DNA of 6,361 bases from Candidatus Kuenenia stuttgartensis (GTDB lineage: Bacteria; Bacteroidota; Bacteroidia; Flavobacteriales_D; Crocinitomicaceae), in the NCBI GenBank assembly GCA_943326025.2, contig CALPRR020000147.1, forward strand, positions 1 to 6,361, written 5' to 3'. Position numbers and translations under genes: made by a program. The notes below the pieces were generated by a model that worked only from the letters and a program-made list of their open reading frames with translations, did no database searches and was not told the DNA's origin. How positions within the stretch are numbered: position 1 is the first letter of the stretch; each line of letters opens with the position of its first letter. Positions 1-5,578 of this stretch are shown here, piece by piece.

Positions 1-357
1 ACTGTAAAATTTAAGAGCTTTAAATTAGCTTTGGAAGTAATTAAGAATTATAAAGAAATCACTTTAAATCATCGAGAATTTGTTTTGTCAAAGCAATTCT
101 TAAGAAGTGGAACAGCTGTAGGAGCTTTAGTTAGAGAAGCAGAAAATGCAGAAAGTAAAAAGGATTTTATTCACAAACTTTCAATATCACTCAAAGAAGC
201 AAACGAAACCGATTATTGGATAGAATTAATTTATCAATCAGAATATGTTAATAGAGAAAATTATTTGAATCTAAAAAGTTCTAATTCTGAGCTAATAAGG
301 ATGTTAACTTCAATAATTAAAACAACTAAAAATAACTTAAAGCAGTCCAGCTATTAA
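1..357 (+). CDS. Four-helix bundle protein (S23/23S rRNA intervening-sequence family), 5'-truncated by window edge
   Basis: This small all-helical protein belongs to the four-helix bundle family named after proteins encoded in 23S rRNA intervening sequences. Its biochemical role is not established. The frame is open from base 1 and gives 118 residues before the TAA at 355-357. Recognition rests on the family core LSKQFLRSGTAVGA (about residues 29-42 from the window edge), followed by VREAENAESKKDF, the HKLSISLKEANETDYW stretch (residues 58-73) and a C-terminal TSIIKTTK helix. A TTG at 31 could be read as a start, but the upstream in-frame residues (KFKSFKLAL) resemble the usual first helix of the family. 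The real start is therefore probably just outside the window, with only a few residues missing. No 23S rRNA sequence flanks it, so this is a free-standing copy. It appears unrelated to the ABC operon 75 bp downstream. Family assignment is confident; function is unknown. Confidence 0.88.
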   Translation, partial: TVKFKSFKLALEVIKNYKEITLNHREFVLSKQFLRSGTAVGALVREAENAESKKDFIHKLSISLKEANETDYWIELIYQSEYVNRENYLNLKSSNSELIRMLTSIIKTTKNNLKQSSY

Positions 358-388
358 CTTTTAACTCTTTACTATCAATTATCAAATT
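354..388. repeat. Degenerate 7-bp tandem repeat after the four-helix bundle gene
   Basis: Five successive heptamers can be read in register: TTAACTT (354-360), TTAACTC, TTTACTA, TCAATTA and TCAAATT (382-388). The first two differ at one base and later units drift. The tract begins on the last codons of the four-helix bundle gene and ends 44 bp before the ABC ATPase start. From memory, short degenerate heptamer tracts are common in Bacteroidota intergenic DNA. The tract is short and A+T-rich, so chance periodicity remains possible. Confidence 0.4.
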
Positions 389-432
389 AAATTGGAACGA
401 TTCTTGAAATACAGCATCTAAACAGTGAAATT

Positions 433-1074
433 ATGAAAATTATTCTCGATCATATCATGCCGGTTCCTCTAGCTTCGATTCAACATGGATCAGAAAGTAT
501 TTGGGGAAATTACATTGAATTGGAACAAGGAAAACATATTTTGTTGAATGCTTCTAGTGGAAAAGGAAAATCTACTTTCACTATGACAACCATTGGTTTA
601 AGGAGAGATTATGATGGCGTCTTGACTTACGATGGGAAAGATATTAAATCTTTTGCACCAGATGATTGGACGACTATTCGCCAAGAGAAAATTTCTGTTG
701 TATATCAAGATTTACAGTTGTTTCCAAATTTAACAGTTGCTGAAAACTTAATTCTAAAAAATAAATTGAAAAATGTTTATTCTGAAATAGAATTAAAACA
801 AATGTTAGAATTATTGGAAATCGATAATAAATGGGGGCAAAGATGTGGTTTATTGTCTATGGGACAACAACAACGTTTAGCAATTGTTCGTTCATTATGT
901 CAACCATTTCAATGGTTAATTATGGATGAACCTTATTCTCATTTGGATGAAGTGAATGCAAAAAAATGTATGGGATTAATCGATAAGCGATGCGCAGAGC
1001 AAAATGCAGGTTTCGTTTTGACTACGCTTGGCGATAGTCACGGTTATCAATATGATCAAGAATTAAAACTCTAA
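433..1074 (+). CDS. ABC transporter ATP-binding protein (MacB/LolD-like) with non-canonical Walker A and H-loop
   Basis: This 213-residue cytoplasmic nucleotide-binding subunit should power the FtsX-like permease encoded 3 bp downstream. Visible motifs, in order: Walker A ASSGKGKST (40-48), Q-loop Q92 in VVYQD, the LFPNLTVAENL segment (96-106) typical of the MacB/LolD/FtsE group, signature LSMGQQQR (141-148), Walker B WLIMDEP with catalytic E166 (161-167) and D-loop SHLD (169-172). Two positions are odd. The first Walker A glycine is alanine (A40), and the switch histidine that normally follows Walker B in a V-T-H-D-like motif appears replaced by L199 in VLTTLGD; the nearest histidine is H203. 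The protein is otherwise complete, and slightly short because it ends soon after the H-loop region, so it does not look like a decaying gene. The ATG at 433 gives a normal N-terminal strand before Walker A; a second Met at residue 9 is possible. No Shine-Dalgarno site is seen, as is usual in Bacteroidota. The transported substrate cannot be inferred. Confidence 0.93.
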   Translation: MKIILDHIMPVPLASIQHGSESIWGNYIELEQGKHILLNASSGKGKSTFTMTTIGLRRDYDGVLTYDGKDIKSFAPDDWTTIRQEKISVVYQDLQLFPNLTVAENLILKNKLKNVYSEIELKQMLELLEIDNKWGQRCGLLSMGQQQRLAIVRSLCQPFQWLIMDEPYSHLDEVNAKKCMGLIDKRCAEQNAGFVLTTLGDSHGYQYDQELKL

Positions 1075-1077
1075 GCC

Positions 1078-2259
1078 ATGTTAAATAAATTATTATTCAA
1101 AAACCAAGACAGAAAGCAATTGGTGATTGCGATGATTGGTGCTTTTATGGGGATTACGTTTTTAATTACTTCAATTCATTACTTAATAAAGGTGAATGAG
1201 TTTGGTCAAGGAGCTGATATTTTAGGTCCGAATACGATAATTGTTCAGAAAAAAGTATCAAATTCAAGCAGTTTGAATTTAACTAAGACTGATTTTTCTA
1301 AGAATGAAATTAAAAGTATGATTGATGAGCCGTTCATAAAAGATGTGAGACCAGTTATCAGTAATAATTTTGATGTTTCTTTTCAAACAGATGATCCAAT
1401 GGTTCCTTATTTTAGAACAGATGTTTTTATTCAAACTGTTGATGAAAATTTTTTGGATGTAAAAACAACAAAATGGCACTGGTCGAAAGGAGATCAATTT
1501 GTTCCGATCATTATGCCAAGAGAGTTTTTAGTGATGTTAAATACATTCATGAGTGCTAGCGGAATCCCTCAAGTTTCAGATGATTTGGCTATGGGAATAA
1601 AGTTTAAATTCAAATTGTGGAACAGTGAAAAACAAATTGAAGAGCGAGTAGATGCTAAAATTATTGGTTTTACAAATGAAGTGAGTTCACTGTTAGTTCC
1701 AGAATCATTTATGAAATATGGAAATGACATGTATTCTGATGGTTCAGATCAAAAAATCACTCAAATCATGATTTCAGGAGAAGAAAGTCAGTTTGGTTTA
1801 GTGGAAGATTTATTAACGAAAAGGGGATTAGAATCTAAAAATTCACAAATGATGATTGGTAGATTAAAAAGTGTGGTTGGAACATTGATTCTAGTAGTGC
1901 TTGGAGTTTCAATTATCGCTGTTTTTGTTTCTGGATTGGTATTGATTCAATACATGCAATTGTTGATGTCTAGAAATTTATATGAAGTAAGAACATTGAT
2001 GAGAATGGGATATCATCCATCAGAATTAATTAAAACGTTCTTTATCTATTTTGTAAAAATATTTGGTTACGTAGCAGGAATAGGTGTTTTGATTTTCTTT
2101 GGATTCAAATTCTTTTTAGATAATATGTTTGATGAAGGTGGTTTGTATATTGACAAAGGATTAACATGGCAAAGTATAGTTGTATTAGCGCTATCGTATG
2201 GATTATTTGCTTTTGCGAGTTTTAGAAGTGCTAAAAAAGAAATTTTTAAACAATATTAA
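1078..2259 (+). CDS. FtsX/MacB-type ABC transporter permease
   Basis: This 393-residue inner-membrane protein has the topology of the MacB/LolC/FtsX family: TM1 at about residues 15-38, a large extracytoplasmic domain at about 40-262 (MacB periplasmic-core-like position), then TM2 at 265-295, TM3 at 318-346 and TM4 at 363-382. The cytoplasmic loop between TM2 and TM3 (LYEVRTLMRMGYHPSELI, 301-318) matches the coupling-helix region of FtsX-domain proteins that contacts the ATPase. A four-TM subunit of this class is expected to work as a homodimer with two copies of the ATPase encoded just upstream. The 3-bp gap makes co-transcription almost certain. Relatives couple cytoplasmic ATP hydrolysis to movements in the periplasmic domain (lipoprotein release, export from the periplasm, or activation of cell-wall enzymes); which of these applies here is not visible. 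No adaptor (MacA-like) or outer-membrane channel gene lies in the window. The start is the first ATG after the ATPase stop and places TM1 normally. Confidence 0.9.
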   Translation: MLNKLLFKNQDRKQLVIAMIGAFMGITFLITSIHYLIKVNEFGQGADILGPNTIIVQKKVSNSSSLNLTKTDFSKNEIKSMIDEPFIKDVRPVISNNFDVSFQTDDPMVPYFRTDVFIQTVDENFLDVKTTKWHWSKGDQFVPIIMPREFLVMLNTFMSASGIPQVSDDLAMGIKFKFKLWNSEKQIEERVDAKIIGFTNEVSSLLVPESFMKYGNDMYSDGSDQKITQIMISGEESQFGLVEDLLTKRGLESKNSQMMIGRLKSVVGTLILVVLGVSIIAVFVSGLVLIQYMQLLMSRNLYEVRTLMRMGYHPSELIKTFFIYFVKIFGYVAGIGVLIFFGFKFFLDNMFDEGGLYIDKGLTWQSIVVLALSYGLFAFASFRSAKKEIFKQY

Positions 2260-2262
2260 TTC

Positions 2263-2297
2263 GTTAAAGAAATGTTAAAAAAGATTTGTTTTTTAAC
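2263..2297. promoter_or_regulatory. GTTAAA motif cluster and perfect 9-bp dyad overlapping a promoter
   Basis: GTTAAAAAA (2274-2282) and TTTTTTAAC (2289-2297) form a perfect 9-bp inverted repeat around a 6-base loop. A further direct copy of GTTAAA lies at 2263-2268, exactly 11 bp before the left arm. The right arm shares its last four bases (TAAC) with the -7 box. It could be a repressor or activator site, or a weak terminator of the preceding ABC operon. The stem has only one G-C pair and no T tract follows it, so a terminator is less convincing. In DNA this A+T-rich, part of the pattern could be chance. Confidence 0.4.
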
Positions 2298-2301
2298 TTT
2301 G
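2294..2301 (+). promoter_or_regulatory. Bacteroidota-type -7 promoter box (TAACTTTG)
   Basis: TAACTTTG is a perfect match to the Bacteroidota primary sigma -7 consensus TAnnTTTG. It sits 44 bp before the ATG of the first thioredoxin-like gene, which would give a leader of roughly 35-40 bases. No TTG lies at the usual -33 distance (17-23 bp upstream); the TTG at 2286-2288 is too close. The promoter may therefore be weak or need an activator. Expected output is the DUF5106 gene pair. Confidence 0.6.
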
Positions 2302-2345
2302 GTACGTCATTAGATTAATTTCAAATAATAATTAAGAAATAACAT

Positions 2346-3872
2346 ATGCAAAAGTTACTATTATTCTCAATCCTTTTATGTTCGACAATCTCGTTTGGTC
2401 AAAAAATGAAATTTAAAGTCGTAGGTCAAAAAGATACGACAATTCATTTAGTACGTTATTATGGTAAAAATCTTTATTATGCTGATACAGCTGTTATCAA
2501 AGGAGGAATCGTTGAATTTGATGGTAAAAAACAAAAACCAGGTATTTTAGCAGTTTTACTTCCTGGTCAGAAGTATTTTGAATTCATTTATAACAATGAA
2601 GATATCAATATTGAAACAGAAGGTCCAGATTTTATAAAAACGATGAAAGTTAAGAAATCGGAAGAAAATAAGGTTTTTGTAGATTACATGAATTACTTAA
2701 TTCTGAAGAGAACTGAATCTGGCAAAATAACAGAAGAAAGAGCAAAGATTAAAGATGATAAAAGTGCTGAATACAAATCGTTAACAGAAAAATTAAAGAT
2801 TATTTCAGATGACGTAGAGAAATATCAATTGGAATTAATTGCTGGTAATAAAGAAAAATTAGTGTCTAAAATTGTAAAAATGTCAATGGATGTTCATATC
2901 CCAGATGCGCCAAAAGGTAAAGATGGAAAGATAATAGATTCTCTTTTTCAATACCATTATTACAGAGATCACTTCTTTGATAATATTGATTTAAAAGACG
3001 AACGATTGGTGAATTCACCAATTTTTCAAAATAAATTAGAGACTTATTTCGGTAAGACAATGATGGTTCAGCATTGGGATACGATCATTAAATATGCATT
3101 TGATTTTTGTGATCGTTTAGACCAAAAGACCAAAACGTTTGAATTTTCTGTGACTTGGATTACTTCTACGTATGAGAAAAGTAAAATCATGGGTATGGAT
3201 AAGGTGTTCAATAGAATGGGGCAACGCTATTACTGTAGTATAAACTCTGAAGGGAAATCACCTGCTTTTTGGATGCAGGAAGATAAATTAAAAGATTTAT
3301 GTGAAAAAGTAGAAGTTCAAAAAAACTTAGTGCTTGGAGTAGTGCCTCCTAATATTTGCTTGAGAGATACTACAGATGCTAAATGGGTTGATTTTTATAG
3401 TATTAAAGCTGATTATACCATTTTATATTTCTGGGATCCAGAATGTGGTCACTGTAAAAAAACGACTCCTAAATTACAGCGTTTGTATGAAGAGAAATTG
3501 AAAGCTAGAAACATCGAAATATTTTCAGTTGCAAAAGCTGTTGGAGGCGATTTTGATTTATGGAAGAAATTCATCAAAGACAATCATTTGACTTTTATCA
3601 ATGTTGGGTTAACTGAGAAATTGTTCAAAGAAGCAACTGAAGATGCTCGTCAATTTGTTCCTAGATATACAACTTTAGAAGCATTAAATTTTTCTAAAAC
3701 ATACGATATTTTCTCTACACCTAGAGTGTTTGTTTTGGATAAGGATAAAAAGATCGTTGCAAAACAATTATCTATTTCTCAATTGGAAGATTTCCTTGAT
3801 ACAATGCAAAAAGTTAAAAATGCTCCGAAATTATTCCCTCCTGATCCGGAAGAAGATGAGCAGATGAAATAA
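2346..3872 (+). CDS. Secreted DUF4369-DUF5106-thioredoxin-like protein, copy 1
   Basis: This is a predicted extracytoplasmic thiol-disulfide oxidoreductase of 508 residues. The N-terminus (about residues 1-19) is a signal peptide, probably cut in SFG|QKM. Residues about 21-110 form a beta-rich DUF4369-like domain (KFKVVGQKDTTIHLVRYYG and following). Residues about 112-168 are a charged helical linker, possibly coiled coil. Residues about 180-330 match the DUF5106-like region (FFDNIDLKDER at 210-220, KIMGMDKVF at 280-288). Residues about 334-490 are a TlpA/AhpC-TSA thioredoxin-like fold with active site WDPECGHC (C367, C370) and the expected cis-proline in STPR (P459). The tail (PPDPEEDEQMK) is acidic. 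Other mature cysteines are C255, C297, C319 and C338; C297 and C319 recur in the next gene, while C255 and C338 do not. CGHC is the PDI-type motif, but redox direction (reductase, oxidase or isomerase) cannot be told from sequence. It is preceded by its own promoter and followed, 74 bp on, by its paralogue. Domain assignment is by recognised sequence pattern, not by a search. Confidence 0.9.
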   Translation: MQKLLLFSILLCSTISFGQKMKFKVVGQKDTTIHLVRYYGKNLYYADTAVIKGGIVEFDGKKQKPGILAVLLPGQKYFEFIYNNEDINIETEGPDFIKTMKVKKSEENKVFVDYMNYLILKRTESGKITEERAKIKDDKSAEYKSLTEKLKIISDDVEKYQLELIAGNKEKLVSKIVKMSMDVHIPDAPKGKDGKIIDSLFQYHYYRDHFFDNIDLKDERLVNSPIFQNKLETYFGKTMMVQHWDTIIKYAFDFCDRLDQKTKTFEFSVTWITSTYEKSKIMGMDKVFNRMGQRYYCSINSEGKSPAFWMQEDKLKDLCEKVEVQKNLVLGVVPPNICLRDTTDAKWVDFYSIKADYTILYFWDPECGHCKKTTPKLQRLYEEKLKARNIEIFSVAKAVGGDFDLWKKFIKDNHLTFINVGLTEKLFKEATEDARQFVPRYTTLEALNFSKTYDIFSTPRVFVLDKDKKIVAKQLSISQLEDFLDTMQKVKNAPKLFPPDPEEDEQMK

Positions 3873-3883
3873 TAATATTTAAG

Positions 3884-3912
3884 CTGTCAATAATTTATTT
3901 TGATGGGTTTTT
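3884..3912 (+). terminator. Weak hairpin plus T5 between the two paralogues (possible partial terminator)
   Basis: CTGTCAA (3884-3890) with AA (3892-3893) can pair with TT (3898-3899) and TTGATGG (3900-3906). This gives nine base pairs, including two G-U, around a TTTA loop with one bulged T (3891); then comes G and TTTTT (3908-3912). The stem is A+T-rich and imperfect, so termination would probably be partial. It would reduce rather than stop transcription into copy 2. No convincing separate promoter for copy 2 is seen in this 74-bp gap; the best -7 match, TTATTTTG (3895-3902), has one mismatch and lies in the stem. Confidence 0.35.
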
Positions 3913-3946
3913 CAGGAAGTACAAAAATTAAAAAAATAATAATTAC

Positions 3947-5476
3947 ATGAAAAATATAGTATTACTAGCTGCTTTATTATCAATAGGATCGATATTTGGA
4001 CAAAAAATAAAATTCAATATTGTTGGTCAAAAAGATACAGTAATTCATCTAGTGAAATACACCGGGAATAAACTTTATTACGCTGATACTGCAAATATTA
4101 AAGGTGGTGTCGTTGTGTTTGATGGAAAAAAACAAAAACCAGGTTTATTTGCTGTATTATTACCAGGTCAAAAATATTTTGAGTTTGTTTACAACAATGA
4201 AGAAGTGGATATTGAAACCTTTGGTCCAGAGTATTTTACAAACATGAAAATTAAAAAATCAGCTGAAAATCAGTTGTTTATTGATTATATGGCGTATTTA
4301 ACAGCTAAAAGAAAAGAATCTACGTCAATTTCTGAAGAACAAAAGAAAATATCGGATGTTGAAAGTGATAAGTACAAAGAATTGACAAAAAAAGCACAGA
4401 TAATTTCCGATGAGGTGTTGATTTATCAGAATGATTTAATTGCTAAATATCCAAATTCAATAGTTGCTTTAATTGTGAATATGTCAATTGAAGTTAAAAT
4501 TCCAGATGCTCCTAAAGATCAAAATGGAAAAATTACCGATTCAACTTTTCAATACCGTTATTACAGATCACATTTTTTCGATAATTTTAATTTGAAAGAT
4601 GAACGAATTACAACAATACCATTGTATCACAATAGATTAGATACCTATTTTGGTAAGACTATGTTGCTTCAACAGCCGGATACAATTTTGAAATATGCAT
4701 ATGAATTAATTGATAAATTAAATCCAAAATCGAGTGTATATGAATTAACAGTGACTTCTTTGATGACAAGTTTTGAGAAAAATAAAATCATGGGAATGGA
4801 TAAAGTTTGGATCAAATTAGGTGAAAAATATATTTGTTCTAAAGCAAGTGATGGAAAAAATGCAGCATTTTGGTTGAAACAAGATAAAATCGAAGATTTT
4901 TGTGGGAAAATAGATGTGCAGAAAAATCTTGTGATTGGTTCAAAACCAGCCAATATTTCTTTGTTGGATACAACTGAAAAGGTTTGGAAAGATTTTTATA
5001 GCTTAAAAAGCGATTATACAGTATTGTATTTCTGGTCTCCAAATTGCGGTCATTGTAAAGTAACAACACCTAAACTTCAAAAGTTATATGAACAAAAACT
5101 AAAAGCAAGAAATGTTGAAGTTTTTGCTGTTACAGCGGCTGTAGGTGAAGATTATCCTTTATGGAAAAAGTTTATTAGAGAAAATCATATAACATTTACA
5201 AATGTTGCTTTGACAGAACCAATCATTAGAATTGCTGGTAAAAATGCTAATGAAATCATACCAAAATATACAACGGTTGAATCCATTAAGTACGATGATT
5301 ATTATGATGTTGTAACAACACCAAGAGTTTTTGTATTAGATAAAGACAAAAAAATTATTGCTAAGCAATTATCAATTTCTCAGTTAGAAGACTATTTAGA
5401 TAATCTTCAAAAAGTTAAAAATCCGGTTAAAATCATTCCGGAAGATCCAAAAGAAGCGGAAGACGCAAAACATTAA
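3947..5476 (+). CDS. Secreted DUF4369-DUF5106-thioredoxin-like protein, copy 2
   Basis: This 509-residue protein is a paralogue of the preceding gene product. The two align without a gap over residues 1-500, about 297 identities (59%) by hand count, with the same domain order: signal peptide about 1-19 (probably cut in IFG|QKI), DUF4369-like 21-110, charged helical linker 112-168, DUF5106-like 180-330 and TlpA/thioredoxin-like 334-490. The active site is WSPNCGHC (C367, C370), with cis-proline P459 in TTPR. C297 and C319 are shared with copy 1, but the positions of C255 and C338 are isoleucine and serine here. The residue before the active-site proline also differs (S364 against D364), which may alter redox behaviour. 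The stretch 461-480 is 19/20 identical to copy 1, whereas 221-230 and 431-440 retain only 2/10 each. Synonymous codons differ widely even in the identical blocks, so the duplication is old. It probably lies in one transcription unit with copy 1 and ends at the terminator 19 bp downstream. Substrate is unknown. Confidence 0.9.
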   Translation: MKNIVLLAALLSIGSIFGQKIKFNIVGQKDTVIHLVKYTGNKLYYADTANIKGGVVVFDGKKQKPGLFAVLLPGQKYFEFVYNNEEVDIETFGPEYFTNMKIKKSAENQLFIDYMAYLTAKRKESTSISEEQKKISDVESDKYKELTKKAQIISDEVLIYQNDLIAKYPNSIVALIVNMSIEVKIPDAPKDQNGKITDSTFQYRYYRSHFFDNFNLKDERITTIPLYHNRLDTYFGKTMLLQQPDTILKYAYELIDKLNPKSSVYELTVTSLMTSFEKNKIMGMDKVWIKLGEKYICSKASDGKNAAFWLKQDKIEDFCGKIDVQKNLVIGSKPANISLLDTTEKVWKDFYSLKSDYTVLYFWSPNCGHCKVTTPKLQKLYEQKLKARNVEVFAVTAAVGEDYPLWKKFIRENHITFTNVALTEPIIRIAGKNANEIIPKYTTVESIKYDDYYDVVTTPRVFVLDKDKKIIAKQLSISQLEDYLDNLQKVKNPVKIIPEDPKEAEDAKH

Positions 5477-5494
5477 TATAAACCATTCAATTAT

Positions 5495-5543
5495 AAGTTA
5501 TAGCCTGTTGTGTAGTTAAAACTCATCAGGTTGTAACTTTTTT
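5495..5543 (+). terminator. Rho-independent terminator after the thioredoxin-like pair
   Basis: AAGTTATAGCCTG (5495-5507) pairs with CAGGTTGTAACTT (5527-5539) as a 13-bp RNA stem with two G-U pairs, followed by a T run through 5543 (TTTTTT at 5538-5543, the first two bases being in the stem). The 19-base loop is long but contains its own small dyad, AGTTaaAACT (5514-5523), which could stack inside it. It begins 19 bp after the stop codon of copy 2, as expected for the end of that transcription unit. Confidence 0.75.
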
Positions 5544-5544
5544 G

Positions 5545-5552
5545 CATATTTG
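5545..5552 (+). promoter_or_regulatory. Probable -7 promoter box (CATATTTG) for the M1 peptidase gene
   Basis: CATATTTG matches five of the six fixed positions of TAnnTTTG and is followed by CACC, a context often seen in flavobacterial promoters. It starts just after the terminator T tract, 34 bp before the ATG at 5579. No TTG is at the ideal -33 distance. An overlapping alternative, TAACTTTT (5534-5541), has a TTG 23 bp upstream (5508-5510). The exact start point is uncertain. Confidence 0.45.
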
Positions 5553-5578
5553 CACCTCAAAATATCTAAAATAAATTT

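Noticed and set aside
31..357. TTG at 31 as the start of the four-helix bundle gene
   Set aside because: The frame is open to the window edge, and the upstream residues (KFKSFKLAL) look like the family's first helix, so the gene is more likely cut by the window edge.
1..357. A 23S rRNA intervening sequence carrying the S23-type gene
   Set aside because: No rRNA-like sequence is visible at its 3' side; an ABC transporter gene follows within 75 bp.
1279..1497. Minus-strand open frame within the permease gene
   Set aside because: It lies wholly inside a well-supported + strand gene, has no recognisable domain and no start context; a shadow frame.
2373..2384. C12 of copy 1 as a lipoprotein cysteine
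   Set aside because: The preceding ILL does not fit a lipobox, the hydrophobic core would be too short, and copy 2 has Ser at this position; SFG|QK is a better signal peptidase I site.
2866..3060. Minus-strand open frame within copy 1
   Set aside because: Short, featureless and antisense to a conserved coding region.
3800..3872. Type IX secretion sorting domain or other C-terminal anchor in the thioredoxin-like proteins
   Set aside because: The thioredoxin domain runs nearly to the end, followed only by a short acidic tail in both copies.
4669..5069. Two overlapping minus-strand open frames within copy 2
   Set aside because: They overlap each other and the conserved DUF5106/thioredoxin coding region, with no family resemblance.
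4807..5069. Recent gene conversion between the two paralogues in the thioredoxin domain
   Set aside because: Identical protein blocks there still differ at most synonymous positions, so no tract of near-identical DNA is present.
5492..5502. Palindrome TATAAGTTATA as an operator
   Set aside because: Most of it is the left arm of the terminator stem, which explains it better; the A/T palindrome is short enough to be chance.
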